Assembly: GCA_013373325.1 (NCBI GenBank)
Contig: JABXIA010000136.1
Location: 1-37,084 of the forward strand
DNA from: Paracoccaceae bacterium
Lineage (GTDB): Bacteria; Pseudomonadota; Alphaproteobacteria; Rhodobacterales; Rhodobacteraceae
Length of the DNA: 37,084 nucleotides
Direction of reading: 5' to 3'
The position numbers were made by a program, and so were the translations under genes. Positions 1-8,214 of the stretch are shown in pieces (within the stretch, counting starts at the first letter, position 1; each line of letters opens with the position of its first letter). A model generated the notes under the pieces. The model did not search any database and had not been told where the DNA came from. It worked only from the letters and a program-made list of their open reading frames with translations.

Positions 1-1905
1 AACGCTGCCGCCGGTGACGCTGACCGTGCCGCCATTATCCACCGCCCCGGCACTGCCGCTGGTGGTCAGTTCCGCGCCCGCCGCAACCGTCACATCGCCG
101 CTCAGCGTGCCGGAGCTGCTGGCCGTCCCCGCCAGAACGGAGGTTGTGCCGCTTACGATACCAGCATTGGTAAAGCTGCCCGATGTCCCCACATTGTCGG
201 AAATCGTGCCGCTGGCGGTGTTCTCCAGCACCCCGTCCGCCGCATTGCTGATCGTGCCGAGGCTGGTGCTGATGGTGCCCGCGTTGGTGACTTCCCCGTA
301 GGCACCGTTGTCCAGCTGCGCCACCGACAGGCGCGCGCCATCCCCCACTGTGATGGTGGCCGCCGCCCCCGCCGTGCCGCTGTTGGTCAGCACCGTGCCG
401 CTGCCGTCCAGTTGGTCGCCCGCGCCGATGCTGAGGCTGCCGCCCGCGGTATTGGTAAAGCTGTCGCCGCTGCCGTTGCCCAGGGTCAGCGTGTCGCTGC
501 CGCCGTCCTGGGTCGAGATCGCACCGGCGTTGGTCAGCCCTTCGCCGCTGTTGTCGCTGTCGGCGTTCAGCACGCCGGAGCCGGTGAACGTGATGCTGCC
601 GCTGGCGGTGTTGCTGATCGCGCCGGCGTCTTCCACGCTGCCGCCATCGCCGACGATGATGCTGCCGCTGTTTGTCAGCGTGTTGCCGGTGCCGGTCAGC
701 GACGCCCCCGCCCCCAGGGTCAGAGACGCCCCGCTTGCGTTGCTGATCGTCTCCGCCTCCAGCGACCCCCCGTCCCCGACGGATACAGAACCGCTGTTGC
801 TGAACGCGCCGGTGCCGCCGGCGGAACTGGACACCGAAACCGCGGATCCGGCTTCCAGAACCAAGCCGCCGTTTTCGGACGCATTGGTCAGCCCGCCGAC
901 AGTGGACCCGTCTGTGCTGTCAAACGTTACCAGCGCATCCGGTGAGACCGATACGGATTGCGAGGCCAGGCTGCCGGTGACTGTCAGGCTGCCGGACTGG
1001 ACCTCCGTTGCGCCGGTAAAGGAGTTTTCCGCCGCCAGGGTAACATCCCCGCCCGCAACGGTCAGCCCGCCAGTGCCGGAGATTCCGCCATTAACCGAGG
1101 AAGTTCCGGCGGTCAGTGTCAGGCTGCCGGGGCTGAGCGCCACCGTGCCTGCCCCATTCAGGCGGGCGATGCTCTCATCACCGCCAAGCGAAACAGCGCC
1201 CTCATTACTAAGTTCAGTTCCCGCCGCCAGCGCGCCGCCACCGGTGGCGAGGCTTGCTCCTGACTCCACGCTCACAGTTTCCGATGCCAGACTGCCGGTC
1301 ACAGTCAGGCTGCCGGATTGCACCGTGGTGCTGCCGGTGTAGGTATTGCTGCCTGAAAGCGTAACATCCCCGTCGCCAACGGCGCCCACCGACAGGACCC
1401 CGCTGCCGTCCTCAATGACGCCCGAGAAACCCGCTTCGGCGCCGCTTGCTGCGTTGATGGAAAGAGCCGCGGTGCTGGTGCTGGTGATGCCGGCCGCTGC
1501 GGAGAAATCCGCATCCAGTGTCAGCTCCGCACTGCCGTCCAGTTGCAGCAGCATATCATCAGCCAGCACATCGCCGGCAGAACTGCCGCCGTAGGTCAGG
1601 CCGGCATCGGCTCCGTCCAGCACCAGGGTGCCACCGGAAAGCTGGGCCTCGGATTGGATGTCTACCGTATTGGCCGTGTAACTGGTGACGGAGCCGTCGC
1701 TGTTCCGGAGCAGGATGGTTTCCGGACCGCTGCCGCCGGAGATTTCAGCCGACGCAGCGCTGGAATCGGGCACTGTGCCTGCATCCCAGTTGCCGGCCTC
1801 CCCCCAATTTGCGGTTCCATTGCCATTGGTCCAGGACTGCGACGCTGCGGGGCAAGCCATCATCCCTGCATAGATTGCAGTGGTTCCAAGCAGGAGAATG
1901 CGCAT
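1..1905 (-). CDS. Autotransporter-type repeat adhesin, N-terminal part (3' end beyond window)
   Basis: The minus strand is open from an ATG at 1905 to the window edge: 635 codons with no stop. The first ~23 residues (MRILLLGTTAIYAGMMACPAAS) look like a signal peptide, so the product is probably exported. The rest is low-complexity Gly/Ser/Thr/Ala/Val sequence of repeated short beta strands, typical of passenger domains that fold as beta-helices. Two copies of an autotransporter-associated strand repeat are visible near residues 178-213 and 284-320, with cores such as GSNTYTGSTTVQSGSLTVTG and FTGATEVQSGSLTVTGSLAS. Many weaker units follow, of the type LTNAGAIST and TVGDGAR. No C-terminal barrel is visible because the gene is cut, so a type V autotransporter or another large beta-helical adhesin remain alternatives. 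It is divergent from the T6SS genes. The ribosome-binding site is weak; the second Met pair, at codons 15-16, is an alternative start. Confidence 0.8.
   Translation of the reverse strand, partial: MRILLLGTTAIYAGMMACPAASQSWTNGNGTANWGEAGNWDAGTVPDSSAASAEISGGSGPETILLRNSDGSVTSYTANTVDIQSEAQLSGGTLVLDGADAGLTYGGSSAGDVLADDMLLQLDGSAELTLDADFSAAAGITSTSTAALSINAASGAEAGFSGVIEDGSGVLSVGAVGDGDVTLSGSNTYTGSTTVQSGSLTVTGSLASETVSVESGASLATGGGALAAGTELSNEGAVSLGGDESIARLNGAGTVALSPGSLTLTAGTSSVNGGISGTGGLTVAGGDVTLAAENSFTGATEVQSGSLTVTGSLASQSVSVSPDALVTFDSTDGSTVGGLTNASENGGLVLEAGSAVSVSSSAGGTGAFSNSGSVSVGDGGSLEAETISNASGASLTLGAGASLTGTGNTLTNSGSIIVGDGGSVEDAGAISNTASGSITFTGSGVLNADSDNSGEGLTNAGAISTQDGGSDTLTLGNGSGDSFTNTAGGSLSIGAGDQLDGSGTVLTNSGTAGAAATITVGDGARLSVAQLDNGAYGEVTNAGTISTSLGTISNAADGVLENTASGTISDNVGTSGSFTNAGIVSGTTSVLAGTASSSGTLSGDVTVAAGAELTTSGSAGAVDNGGTVSVTGGSV
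950..1373 (-). repeat. Internal repeat units of the adhesin gene
   Basis: Two DNA segments about 318 bases apart, roughly 971-1056 and 1289-1373, are near copies. Both encode the strand-turn-strand unit containing VQSGSLTVTGSLAS preceded by a TYTG or SFTG turn. This is the PATR-type repeat seen in many autotransporter passengers. The copies have diverged at synonymous and some coding positions. Confidence 0.6.
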
Positions 1906-2244
1906 GTCTGAATACCGTTTTAGGATAAAGTTTCAATCAAAAGTAGCAAGCGGAAAGCTTCAACAAATGTGCGCAAAATGCAATTTAAACATGAAAAGTC
2001 AACTGGACACGGTGGGGAGATTTACGATTTATTCACCCTTTCACTCACGGGAGCGGGCCGTTATGATTGCCGCAGAATCTACATAAATGCTTGTGATAAA
2101 ACATCTATTTTAAAATCGTTCCAGAGAACAGATCTGCGAAGGAGCACGTGCCTTGATGAAAAGGCATGGCAGAGCGCAATCTATAAGAGTACATAGAATT
2201 CCGGAACCGGTCAGGATCAGCCCGTAAAGCAACAGGAGAACGCA
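1906..2244. other. Divergent intergenic region between adhesin and T6SS cluster
   Basis: About 340 bases without a convincing gene. The short reading frames here have atypical composition and no ribosome-binding site. The region is clearly richer in A+T than its surroundings, especially 2085-2120, so it probably carries the promoters of the leftward adhesin gene and the rightward PAAR/T6SS operon. I could not pick a clear -35/-10 pair or a sigma-54 site. Confidence 0.5.
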
Positions 2245-2544
2245 ATGCCAGCGGCAACCCGCAAGGGTGACATAGGATCAGGGCACGGCTGCCATTTCCC
2301 GCCCTCCCCGGCCACGGGCTGCTCGGAAGACGTCTTCGTCAACAACCTCGGCGCTGTGCGTCAAGGCGACGCTTATGCCGACCATGGTTGCGGCGTCTGC
2401 CCAGCCCCTGCCCATGGGCGCAGCTTGTCCGGCGGCTCCGGGAGCGTGTTCATCAATGGCAAACCTGCAGGCCGGATCGGCGACGCCATCGATTGTGGCG
2501 GCGCAGCTGAGACAGGGTCGGGAAACGTGTCTTTCGGCGGCTGA
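2245..2544 (+). CDS. PAAR-domain T6SS spike tip protein
   Basis: A 99-residue protein that matches the PAAR family over its full length. PAAR proteins form a sharp cone that caps the VgrG spike and are loaded with or fused to effectors. Visible hallmarks are the opening GDIGSGHGCHFPP, repeated short Gly-rich strands (FVNNLGAVRQGDAYADHGC, VFINGKPAGRIGDAIDCGG) and several His/Cys residues that in this family bind the metal at the cone tip. There is no C-terminal toxin extension, so this is an adaptor-type tip. The ATG is preceded by a good ribosome-binding site (AGGAGA, 7 bases upstream). It is the first gene of the rightward T6SS cluster. No vgrG lies beside it, which is unusual. Confidence 0.9.
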   Translation: MPAATRKGDIGSGHGCHFPPSPATGCSEDVFVNNLGAVRQGDAYADHGCGVCPAPAHGRSLSGGSGSVFINGKPAGRIGDAIDCGGAAETGSGNVSFGG

Positions 2545-2623
2545 AACCGCCACCCCCAAGCATCGCTGCCGCACGCCTCCCCAAGCGCGGCGGGAACCCC
2601 AAACATCCGGATGATCAGACAAA

Positions 2624-3253
2624 TTGACCCCGAACAACCACGAAACGACACCCCCGGCAGGGCTGCCATACAGTGGCGGCGACGACGGGGAAAAGACGCA
2701 GCCGCCAATATCCGCCTTGCGGTTCGACACGCCTCACGCCCTTTATCAGGGCATGCCTCAACTCAGCCGGCTGGTCCAGAACCGGCCCCAGGAGCAGGAG
2801 GACGGACTCGCCTTTCTCATGCGGCTGCGCGCTTCAACCACACCTGAGGATGCCGTGACCTTCACTGCCTTTGCCGCGCAGCCGAAAATGGCGGTTTGGT
2901 GGGGCTATGAATGCATGCGGCTGGCGGCGGACCTCATCAGCGAGGACGACCGGCGCTTGATGGAGCTGGTAGCAACCTGGACAACATACCCGGATGACGA
3001 AAACCGCTTCCGGGCCGCCCGGATGGCACTGTACGCCCCGGTGCGCAGCCCGGCAGTGTTTCTTGGGCTGGCGGTTGCTTGGTCCGGCGGAGCAATTGCC
3101 CCGAATGACCCCGCGCCGGTGCCGGAACACCGTGCACCTCGGGCAATAAATTCCGCGGTGCTGTCTTGCCTCAGCAAGGCCGGCCTTTCGGACCGGCCGG
3201 TGCGGCTGGCACGTTTCATCGATCTGGCCGCGCCGCTGTTCCGCACCTACTAA
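2624..3253 (+). CDS. T6SS-associated protein of unknown function (DUF6931-like)
   Basis: A 209-residue soluble protein with no signal peptide or membrane segment. The central part (about residues 60-150) is helical and contains LAFLMRLRASTTPEDAVTF, a WWGYEC motif and an ERL-type acidic helix (ISEDDRRLMELVATW). I recall this pattern from DUF6931-type proteins found in T6SS clusters, but cannot confirm it. The listed start is a TTG, the most upstream start in frame; an internal ATG at codon 44 is an alternative and would leave out the poorly ordered N-terminus. It lies between the PAAR gene and tagH on the same strand, which suggests a cytoplasmic accessory or loading role for the tip. No catalytic motif is visible. 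Confidence 0.7.
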   Translation: MTPNNHETTPPAGLPYSGGDDGEKTQPPISALRFDTPHALYQGMPQLSRLVQNRPQEQEDGLAFLMRLRASTTPEDAVTFTAFAAQPKMAVWWGYECMRLAADLISEDDRRLMELVATWTTYPDDENRFRAARMALYAPVRSPAVFLGLAVAWSGGAIAPNDPAPVPEHRAPRAINSAVLSCLSKAGLSDRPVRLARFIDLAAPLFRTY

Positions 3254-3301
3254 GCCCGACGCACGCCCAGCAGGCGCGCCAGAAATCAACCGACCCGAAC
3301 C

Positions 3302-4555
3302 ATGGCCATTATGCTGACATTGAGACTGGAAAACTTCGACCTGCTGGAAAATGGCGGACCGGTCTGGATCACCCTGGACGGCCATGGCGCCAGTGCCGGC
3401 CGCAATGCGTCGATGGACTGGGTCCTGCCCGACGCAACCCGGCACGTCTCCGGCCATCATTTTGACATCAGTTACCGCGATGGCGGCTATTGGCTGACGG
3501 ACGTGTCGACCAACGGCACATTTCTTCAAGGTCAGCCTCACCGCCTGCAAGGCCCTGTGCAATTGCGCGGCGGTGAGCGGCTGATCGCCGGCCATTATGT
3601 CATTGCCGTGGAAGCCGGCACCGCAGCCGCCGCTGCGCACCCGCAGGCAGGCGAAGAGGCCGACCCCTGGGATCTGGGCGTGCTGGCAGGCGCTCCGGTG
3701 AATCCGCTGCCGCACCGGACGGCCGGCTCCAGGGCCTTTGACGATGCTGCACAGCAGTTCCTCCAGTTTGCGCCGCCGGCGCCCGGCCCGGCTCATGCGC
3801 CGCAGGCCGCCGCACGGCCGGCAGCAGTTCCGGATGGCTATTCTCCGGTTGCGCCGGTCCCCATGCCATCTCCCGGCTCGCCGGCGCCGGCACCGCCGCT
3901 TGCCGCGCCCGCACCGCTGCCCCAGCCTGTTCCCACGGGCGCCCCCGCTGCCGCGCCCGCCGCGGCACCCGGCCCGGACATTCTGCGCGCCTTTTGCGAG
4001 GGGGCCGGACTGGATCCCGGCCTCGCGCAGAACGCCGGTCCGGAACACCTGGCCCGCTCATTGGGGCAGGCGCTGCGCGGTTCGGCCGATGAAATCATGC
4101 GGATGCTGCAGGACCGGGCTAGCGTCAAGCAATTCACCAAGGGCGGCGAGCGCACCATGCGCAATGCCCAAGGCAACAATCCCCTGAAGTTTCTCCCGGA
4201 TACAAACGAGGCGCTGGATGCAATGTTCCTGAACCCGCGTGAAGGCTTCATGGAGGGCCCCGAGAGCTTTGCCGCTGCCCTTGCAGATCTCCGCAGCCAC
4301 CAGCAGGCAGTGTTTGCAGCCCTGCAGCCAGCGCTTGCTGCCGTTTTGCAGGGCCTCTCGCCAGAAGAGATCGAAGCTGCCGCCGGCGGCTCCCATCTGC
4401 TGGGCGGCAGCCGCCGCGGCAAGCTGTGGGAGAGCTATGTGGACCGCTGGGACGAGAAGGCCGCGGAAGCCGAACACGGGATGCTGGACGTCTTTCTGAA
4501 AGCCTTTGCGCAGGCCTATCACGAGGCCGCGCAGCAAAATGGGAAATTCGACTGA
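3302..4555 (+). CDS. tagH: T6SS-associated FHA-domain protein TagH
   Basis: A 417-residue protein. Residues ~5-95 form a forkhead-associated domain, a phosphothreonine-binding module, with the hallmarks GRNASMDW, RHVSGHHFDI and TDVSTNGTFLQG. A Pro/Ala-rich linker follows (about 100-220). The C-terminal domain (about 225-410) matches the T6SS FHA family, including a LARSLGQALRGSADEIMRML segment and a late FLNPREGFMEGPESFAAAL motif. In Pseudomonas the equivalent Fha protein is phosphorylated by PpkA and helps assembly of the apparatus; no PpkA/PppA kinase-phosphatase pair is present in this window. A second ATG lies three codons after the first. The 94 bases after it, before tssA, hold no gene. 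Confidence 0.92.
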   Translation: MAIMLTLRLENFDLLENGGPVWITLDGHGASAGRNASMDWVLPDATRHVSGHHFDISYRDGGYWLTDVSTNGTFLQGQPHRLQGPVQLRGGERLIAGHYVIAVEAGTAAAAAHPQAGEEADPWDLGVLAGAPVNPLPHRTAGSRAFDDAAQQFLQFAPPAPGPAHAPQAAARPAAVPDGYSPVAPVPMPSPGSPAPAPPLAAPAPLPQPVPTGAPAAAPAAAPGPDILRAFCEGAGLDPGLAQNAGPEHLARSLGQALRGSADEIMRMLQDRASVKQFTKGGERTMRNAQGNNPLKFLPDTNEALDAMFLNPREGFMEGPESFAAALADLRSHQQAVFAALQPALAAVLQGLSPEEIEAAAGGSHLLGGSRRGKLWESYVDRWDEKAAEAEHGMLDVFLKAFAQAYHEAAQQNGKFD

Positions 4556-4649
4556 ACTGTCACCCTTGACGACATGTTAAAGTTGATTAAGTTCAGCGCA
4601 GATTTAAACAAGACAATAACTTCTGGTTGATTTTGGACAGGATTGATTG

Positions 4650-6002
4650 ATGCACAGCAGCGCAATTGCCGCGCCCCTGTCCGTTAGTGCCCCCTGCGGG
4701 CCGGACCTGAACGCCAGCTTTGACCCGGAGTACGAGGAATACTATTTCGGCGCGGTCGGGCGCCTGCCCGGCTTCTACATGCAGCCCGGTGTCGAGCGCC
4801 CTGACGGCAGCCGTTCCCCGGACCGGATTTTCGACCCCAAGGATGTTGACCACCGCGCGGAGAAACAGGCGCTGGATGCGCTTCTGGCGCGCAGCCGGGA
4901 TCTGCGCCTGCTGGTGCTGCAAGCGCAATGGGATGCGCTGGCCGGACGCCGCAGCGATCTGGCCGGCACCATCGAGACCATCGCCGACCTGCTGGAGCAG
5001 TACCCCGCGGAGGCGCATCCCGCATTGGATGACGGCGGCTCGGAACGCCGGGATGCGATCAATGACCTGAACCAGCCCGTGACCATGGTGCAGCCGCTGA
5101 TGTTCATGGGGCTGACAGGCACAACCGAAGTCACCCTGCGCAAGATCCGCACCGCAAGCGGCGCCGCCGCACCTCTGCAGCATGAAACCGATCTGGAGCT
5201 CAAACCGCTTCTGGACACCCTTGCCGCGCCTGCCAATGCCAGCAAGGTCAGCGCCTGTCACCAGGATTTCACCCGCATCTCCAACGCGCTGAACCGGATT
5301 GAAATTTCCTGCAAGAACAACGCGGAAAGGCCGTTTGCACCCAGCTTCGACCAGTTGCGCGCGGTAGTCTCCGAGATCCTGCAAACACTCGCCGAGGCCC
5401 GCCCGGAGCTGAAGGCCGCGGAGGCTGACCCCGCTCCGCCAACAGAGACCGCAGCGGAGGAGCCGGCCAAGCCCGCCCTGCAGCCGCCGCCCGTGCTGGC
5501 GGCACCTGAGCAAGCGCCGCCGCCAAGCGCAATCGTCAGCCATCTCCACGCAAGGCGCACACTTGAGGCCTGTGAACTCTACTACCGCAAGGCCGAGCCC
5601 TCTTCCGCAGCCTTGCTGCTGGTCACCCAGGCGCGCCTGCTGATCGGCAAGCCGCTGGTGGAGGCGCTGCGTGCTTTGCTGCCGGCCCAGGCCGACACCG
5701 CCGTTGTGGATTTCGGCGCGCCAAGCGGGTTCCTGCTGGGTGCCGGACGGCTCGAGGAGCTGAGCAACGCTCTGCCCGAAGGCGCCGGCACGGTGCCGGA
5801 GCTGCCCCAGGACCCCGGTCCGGAAACCAGAATCTCAACCGCGGCCCAGGCGGCCCAGGCAATCCGCTCTGTCGAGGAGTTTTTCCGCCGCAAGGAACGG
5901 TCCAGCCCGGTGCCGGTCCTGCTGCAGCGGGCGCAAAGGTACCTGGACAAGGACTTTCAATCACTGATTGAAGAACTTATACCGCAAGAAAAAACATCTT
6001 GA
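4650..6002 (+). CDS. tssA: T6SS protein TssA with ImpA-type N-terminal domain
   Basis: A 450-residue TssA. The protein caps the distal end of the growing tail or contacts the baseplate, and coordinates tube and sheath polymerisation. The N-terminal ImpA domain (about residues 15-170) is recognisable from DPEYEEYYFGAVGRLPGF, DLRLLVLQAQWDALAGR and LLEQYPAEAHPALDDGG. A Pro/Ala-rich linker lies at about 250-290. The C-terminal part contains two related helical modules, at about 300-345 (YYRKAEPSSAALLLVTQARL...) and 405-447 (FFRRKERSSPVPVLLQRAQRY...). The family normally shows one such module. I chose the ATG at 4650 over the immediately preceding TTG; a GGACAG ribosome-binding site lies upstream. 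The gap before tssB is 111 bases and holds a structured leader. Confidence 0.9.
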   Translation: MHSSAIAAPLSVSAPCGPDLNASFDPEYEEYYFGAVGRLPGFYMQPGVERPDGSRSPDRIFDPKDVDHRAEKQALDALLARSRDLRLLVLQAQWDALAGRRSDLAGTIETIADLLEQYPAEAHPALDDGGSERRDAINDLNQPVTMVQPLMFMGLTGTTEVTLRKIRTASGAAAPLQHETDLELKPLLDTLAAPANASKVSACHQDFTRISNALNRIEISCKNNAERPFAPSFDQLRAVVSEILQTLAEARPELKAAEADPAPPTETAAEEPAKPALQPPPVLAAPEQAPPPSAIVSHLHARRTLEACELYYRKAEPSSAALLLVTQARLLIGKPLVEALRALLPAQADTAVVDFGAPSGFLLGAGRLEELSNALPEGAGTVPELPQDPGPETRISTAAQAAQAIRSVEEFFRRKERSSPVPVLLQRAQRYLDKDFQSLIEELIPQEKTS

Positions 6003-6026
6003 AGTAGCAAAATAGACATTTGATCC

Positions 6027-6113
6027 GATCGAAGGCCCCGTCCCGTTATTGGCATTCCAGCATTAGCTTAAAGCGCGGGGCCCTTCGATCAGCACGTAAC
6101 GGGAGTAGCACTC
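6027..6113 (+). promoter_or_regulatory. Structured leader of tssB with alternative pairing to the ribosome-binding site
   Basis: Bases 6027-6040 pair with 6076-6090 in a 14-bp stem with one bulged C (GATCGAAGGCCCCG with CGGGGCCCTTCGATC). The first eight loop bases, TCCCGTTA (6041-6048), are an exact reverse complement of TAACGGGA (6097-6104), which contains the Shine-Dalgarno sequence of tssB (start 6114). The two helices interleave, so they would form a pseudoknot or be alternative states. No U-tract follows the main stem, so it is not a normal terminator. A DNA-level operator role for the dyad is the main alternative. Both pairings are read directly from the sequence; regulation is inference. 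Confidence 0.6.
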
Positions 6114-6635
6114 ATGGCCTCAGATTCAGGCTCCAGCTTTATCAAACGCAACCGCCCTCCGCGCGTGCAGATCCAGTACGAAGACCCGTTCGACAGCGAG
6201 CAGATGATTGAACTGCCCTTTGTCATGGGGGTGATGTCGGATCTGTCGGGCAACAATCCGGGGGTCGAGAAGGACGCGGTCGAGGAGCGCGCCTTTGCCG
6301 ATGTGACCAAGGACACCATGGATGACTACATGGCGTCGATCCAGCCCGGCATGACCTTCATGGCGGAAAACCGGCTGGGCGGCGGCGGCAACGACAAGAT
6401 CGGCATCGAGCTCAAGTTCGAAAACATGGGCGACCTGGAACCGGCGGCCATCGCCCGCCAGGTGCCTGCGCTGAAAAAGCTGCTGGAGGCCCGCGAACAG
6501 CTGGCCAACCTGCAGCGCTACATGGCCTCCAAGCCCAAGGCGCAGGACCACCTCAGGAAGCTGCTCGAGGATCCTGAGCTGATGGCAGCGCTGGCGGAAC
6601 GCGCAGCACAAGACGAAACCGGCGAAGACGCCTGA
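6114..6635 (+). CDS. tssB: T6SS contractile sheath small subunit TssB
   Basis: A 173-residue TssB (VipA/ImpB). It pairs with TssC to build the contractile sheath around the Hcp tube in the cytoplasm. Family hallmarks are the N-terminal NRPPRVQIQYE, the segment MIELPFVMGVMSDLSGN, and the conserved DNLGGG-like ENRLGGGGNDKIGIELKFEN. The C-terminal helical part (LKKLLEAREQLANLQRYM) makes the TssC contact and ends in a short acidic tail. The length is typical. The ribosome-binding site ACGGGAG lies eight bases before the ATG and can be paired by upstream leader bases. The tssC gene follows after 36 bases. Confidence 0.96.
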   Translation: MASDSGSSFIKRNRPPRVQIQYEDPFDSEQMIELPFVMGVMSDLSGNNPGVEKDAVEERAFADVTKDTMDDYMASIQPGMTFMAENRLGGGGNDKIGIELKFENMGDLEPAAIARQVPALKKLLEAREQLANLQRYMASKPKAQDHLRKLLEDPELMAALAERAAQDETGEDA

Positions 6636-6671
6636 ACGCCGCTTGGGCGATAGACGGGAACGGTGATTACC

Positions 6672-8165
6672 ATGGATAACGAAGCACAGGTACTGGCAGG
6701 CGAGGCCCCTGCGGAACTGGATGAGCTGTCGGAGTTTTCCGACATCCTGAAACAGACCATCAAGCCGCGCAGCGACATCGCCGCCCGCGAGGTCGACAAC
6801 GCGGTGGTGGCGCTGGTGCGCGAAGCGCTGGACGACCAGTCGGTTGTCGCCGATGACGTGATCGACACAGTTGATGCGATGCTGGCGAAACTGGACAAAA
6901 AACTGTCCGACCAGATGAACGCGATCCTCCACAACGAGGAATTCCAGCAGTTCGAAGCCAGCTGGCGCGGCCTGGCCTACACGCTGAACAACGCCGAAAC
7001 CGACGCCTCGCTGCGGGTGAAGGTGCTGAACGTCTCCAAGAAGGAGCTGCAGGCGATGATGCGCCGCTTCCCCGGCGCCAAATGGGACAAGTCCCCGCTG
7101 TTCAACATCGTCTACGAGCAGAACCTCGGCACCTTAGGCGGCAAACCCTTCGGCTGCCTGATCGGCGACTACCACTTCGACCATTCCTCAGCCGATGTGA
7201 ACCTGCTGAACTCGATGGGCAAGATCTCCGAGGCGTCGCTCGCGCCCTTCATCTCCGGCGCCTCCCCCAACCTTCTGGGGCTGGACGAATGGAATGAAAT
7301 CGCAGCGCCGCCGGATCTGTCGGAGATCTTCGAGACTCCGGAATACGCCCAGTGGAACAGCCTGCGCGACAGCGAGAACTCGCGCTTTGTCGCCCTGACC
7401 CTGCCCCGCGTGCTGTCGCGTGAGCCTTACAGCCAGAACTCCAACTCGGTGGTTGAGGAATTCAACTTCGAAGAGGAAACCGACGGCCACGCAGGCAACC
7501 AGTACGCCTGGATGAACTCCGCCCATGCGATGGCTGCTAACATCAACCGCGCCTTCAAGGAGCACGGCTGGACCGTCCGCATCCGCGGCGTCACCTCCGG
7601 CGGCGAAGTGGCCAACCTGCCGACCCATGTGTTCGACACCGGCGACGGCGCCAAGGATCTGAAGTGCCCGACCGAAGTGTCGATCACCGACCGCCGCGAA
7701 GGCGAGCTGAGCAAGGCCGGCCTGATCGGGCTGATCCACCGCCAGCACACCGACAAGGCCGTGTTCATCGGCGCCCAGAGCCTGTACCGGCCGAAAACCT
7801 ATGTGGATGACCAGGCCACCGCCTCCGACAACATGTCGTCGCGCATCCCCTATATCTTCGCGGTCTCGCGCTTCAGCCATTACCTCAAGGCGATGGTGCG
7901 CGACAAAATCGGCCAGAGCCCCGATGTCTCGCAGCTGCAGCGCGACCTGCAGGCCTGGGTGAACAAATACGTGGCCGGCAACCCCGAAAGCGCCAGCGAG
8001 ATGGAAAAGGCCAAGAAGCCGCTGGCTGGCGCCAAGGTCGAAGTTGTCGAGGACGAGCTGAACCCGGGCTACTACCAGGGCAAGTTCTTCCTCAAACCCC
8101 ATTTTCAGCTGGAAGGTATGGATATCGGCATGAGCCTGGTCTCCAAACTGCCCTCCGGGAAGTAA
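6672..8165 (+). CDS. tssC: T6SS contractile sheath large subunit TssC
   Basis: A 497-residue TssC (VipB/ImpC). Together with TssB it forms the helical sheath whose contraction fires the Hcp tube; ClpV later disassembles it. The sequence matches the family from end to end: FQQFEASWRGLAYTLNN, VYEQNLGTLGGKPFGCLIGDY, FISGASPNLLGLDEW, LRDSENSRFVALTLPRVL, FNFEEETDG, and the C-terminal GYYQGKFFLKPHFQLEGMD. The ATG at 6672 fits the GGGAA ribosome-binding site better (11 bases) than the in-frame GTG at 6663 (2 bases), though both are possible. The hcp gene follows after 49 bases. Confidence 0.96.
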   Translation: MDNEAQVLAGEAPAELDELSEFSDILKQTIKPRSDIAAREVDNAVVALVREALDDQSVVADDVIDTVDAMLAKLDKKLSDQMNAILHNEEFQQFEASWRGLAYTLNNAETDASLRVKVLNVSKKELQAMMRRFPGAKWDKSPLFNIVYEQNLGTLGGKPFGCLIGDYHFDHSSADVNLLNSMGKISEASLAPFISGASPNLLGLDEWNEIAAPPDLSEIFETPEYAQWNSLRDSENSRFVALTLPRVLSREPYSQNSNSVVEEFNFEEETDGHAGNQYAWMNSAHAMAANINRAFKEHGWTVRIRGVTSGGEVANLPTHVFDTGDGAKDLKCPTEVSITDRREGELSKAGLIGLIHRQHTDKAVFIGAQSLYRPKTYVDDQATASDNMSSRIPYIFAVSRFSHYLKAMVRDKIGQSPDVSQLQRDLQAWVNKYVAGNPESASEMEKAKKPLAGAKVEVVEDELNPGYYQGKFFLKPHFQLEGMDIGMSLVSKLPSGK

Positions 8166-8167
8166 TT

Positions 8168-8188
8168 CGTTTCCGCTATTTGGAAGCG
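8168..8188 (+). other. Small hairpin in the hcp leader
   Basis: CGTTTCC at 8168-8174 pairs with GGAAGCG at 8182-8188 (seven pairs including one G-U) around a 7-base loop, in the short gap between tssC and hcp. It may stabilise or process the mRNA so that hcp is expressed more than tssBC. The hcp ribosome-binding site (AAGGAG, 8202-8207) lies outside it and is unobstructed. Confidence 0.35.
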
Positions 8189-8214
8189 ATGTTTAACGCC
8201 TCAAGGAGTTATTC

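Noticed and set aside
308-1342. Rightward frames in the adhesin region
   Set aside because: They are shadows of the minus-strand repeat protein; the Val/Pro/Ser bias is the complement of Gly/Ser/Thr codons.
6049-6067. Sigma-54 promoter upstream of tssB (TTGGCATTCCAGC)
   Set aside because: The GG and GC elements are not 10 bases apart, and no activator gene or enhancer-like repeats are seen.
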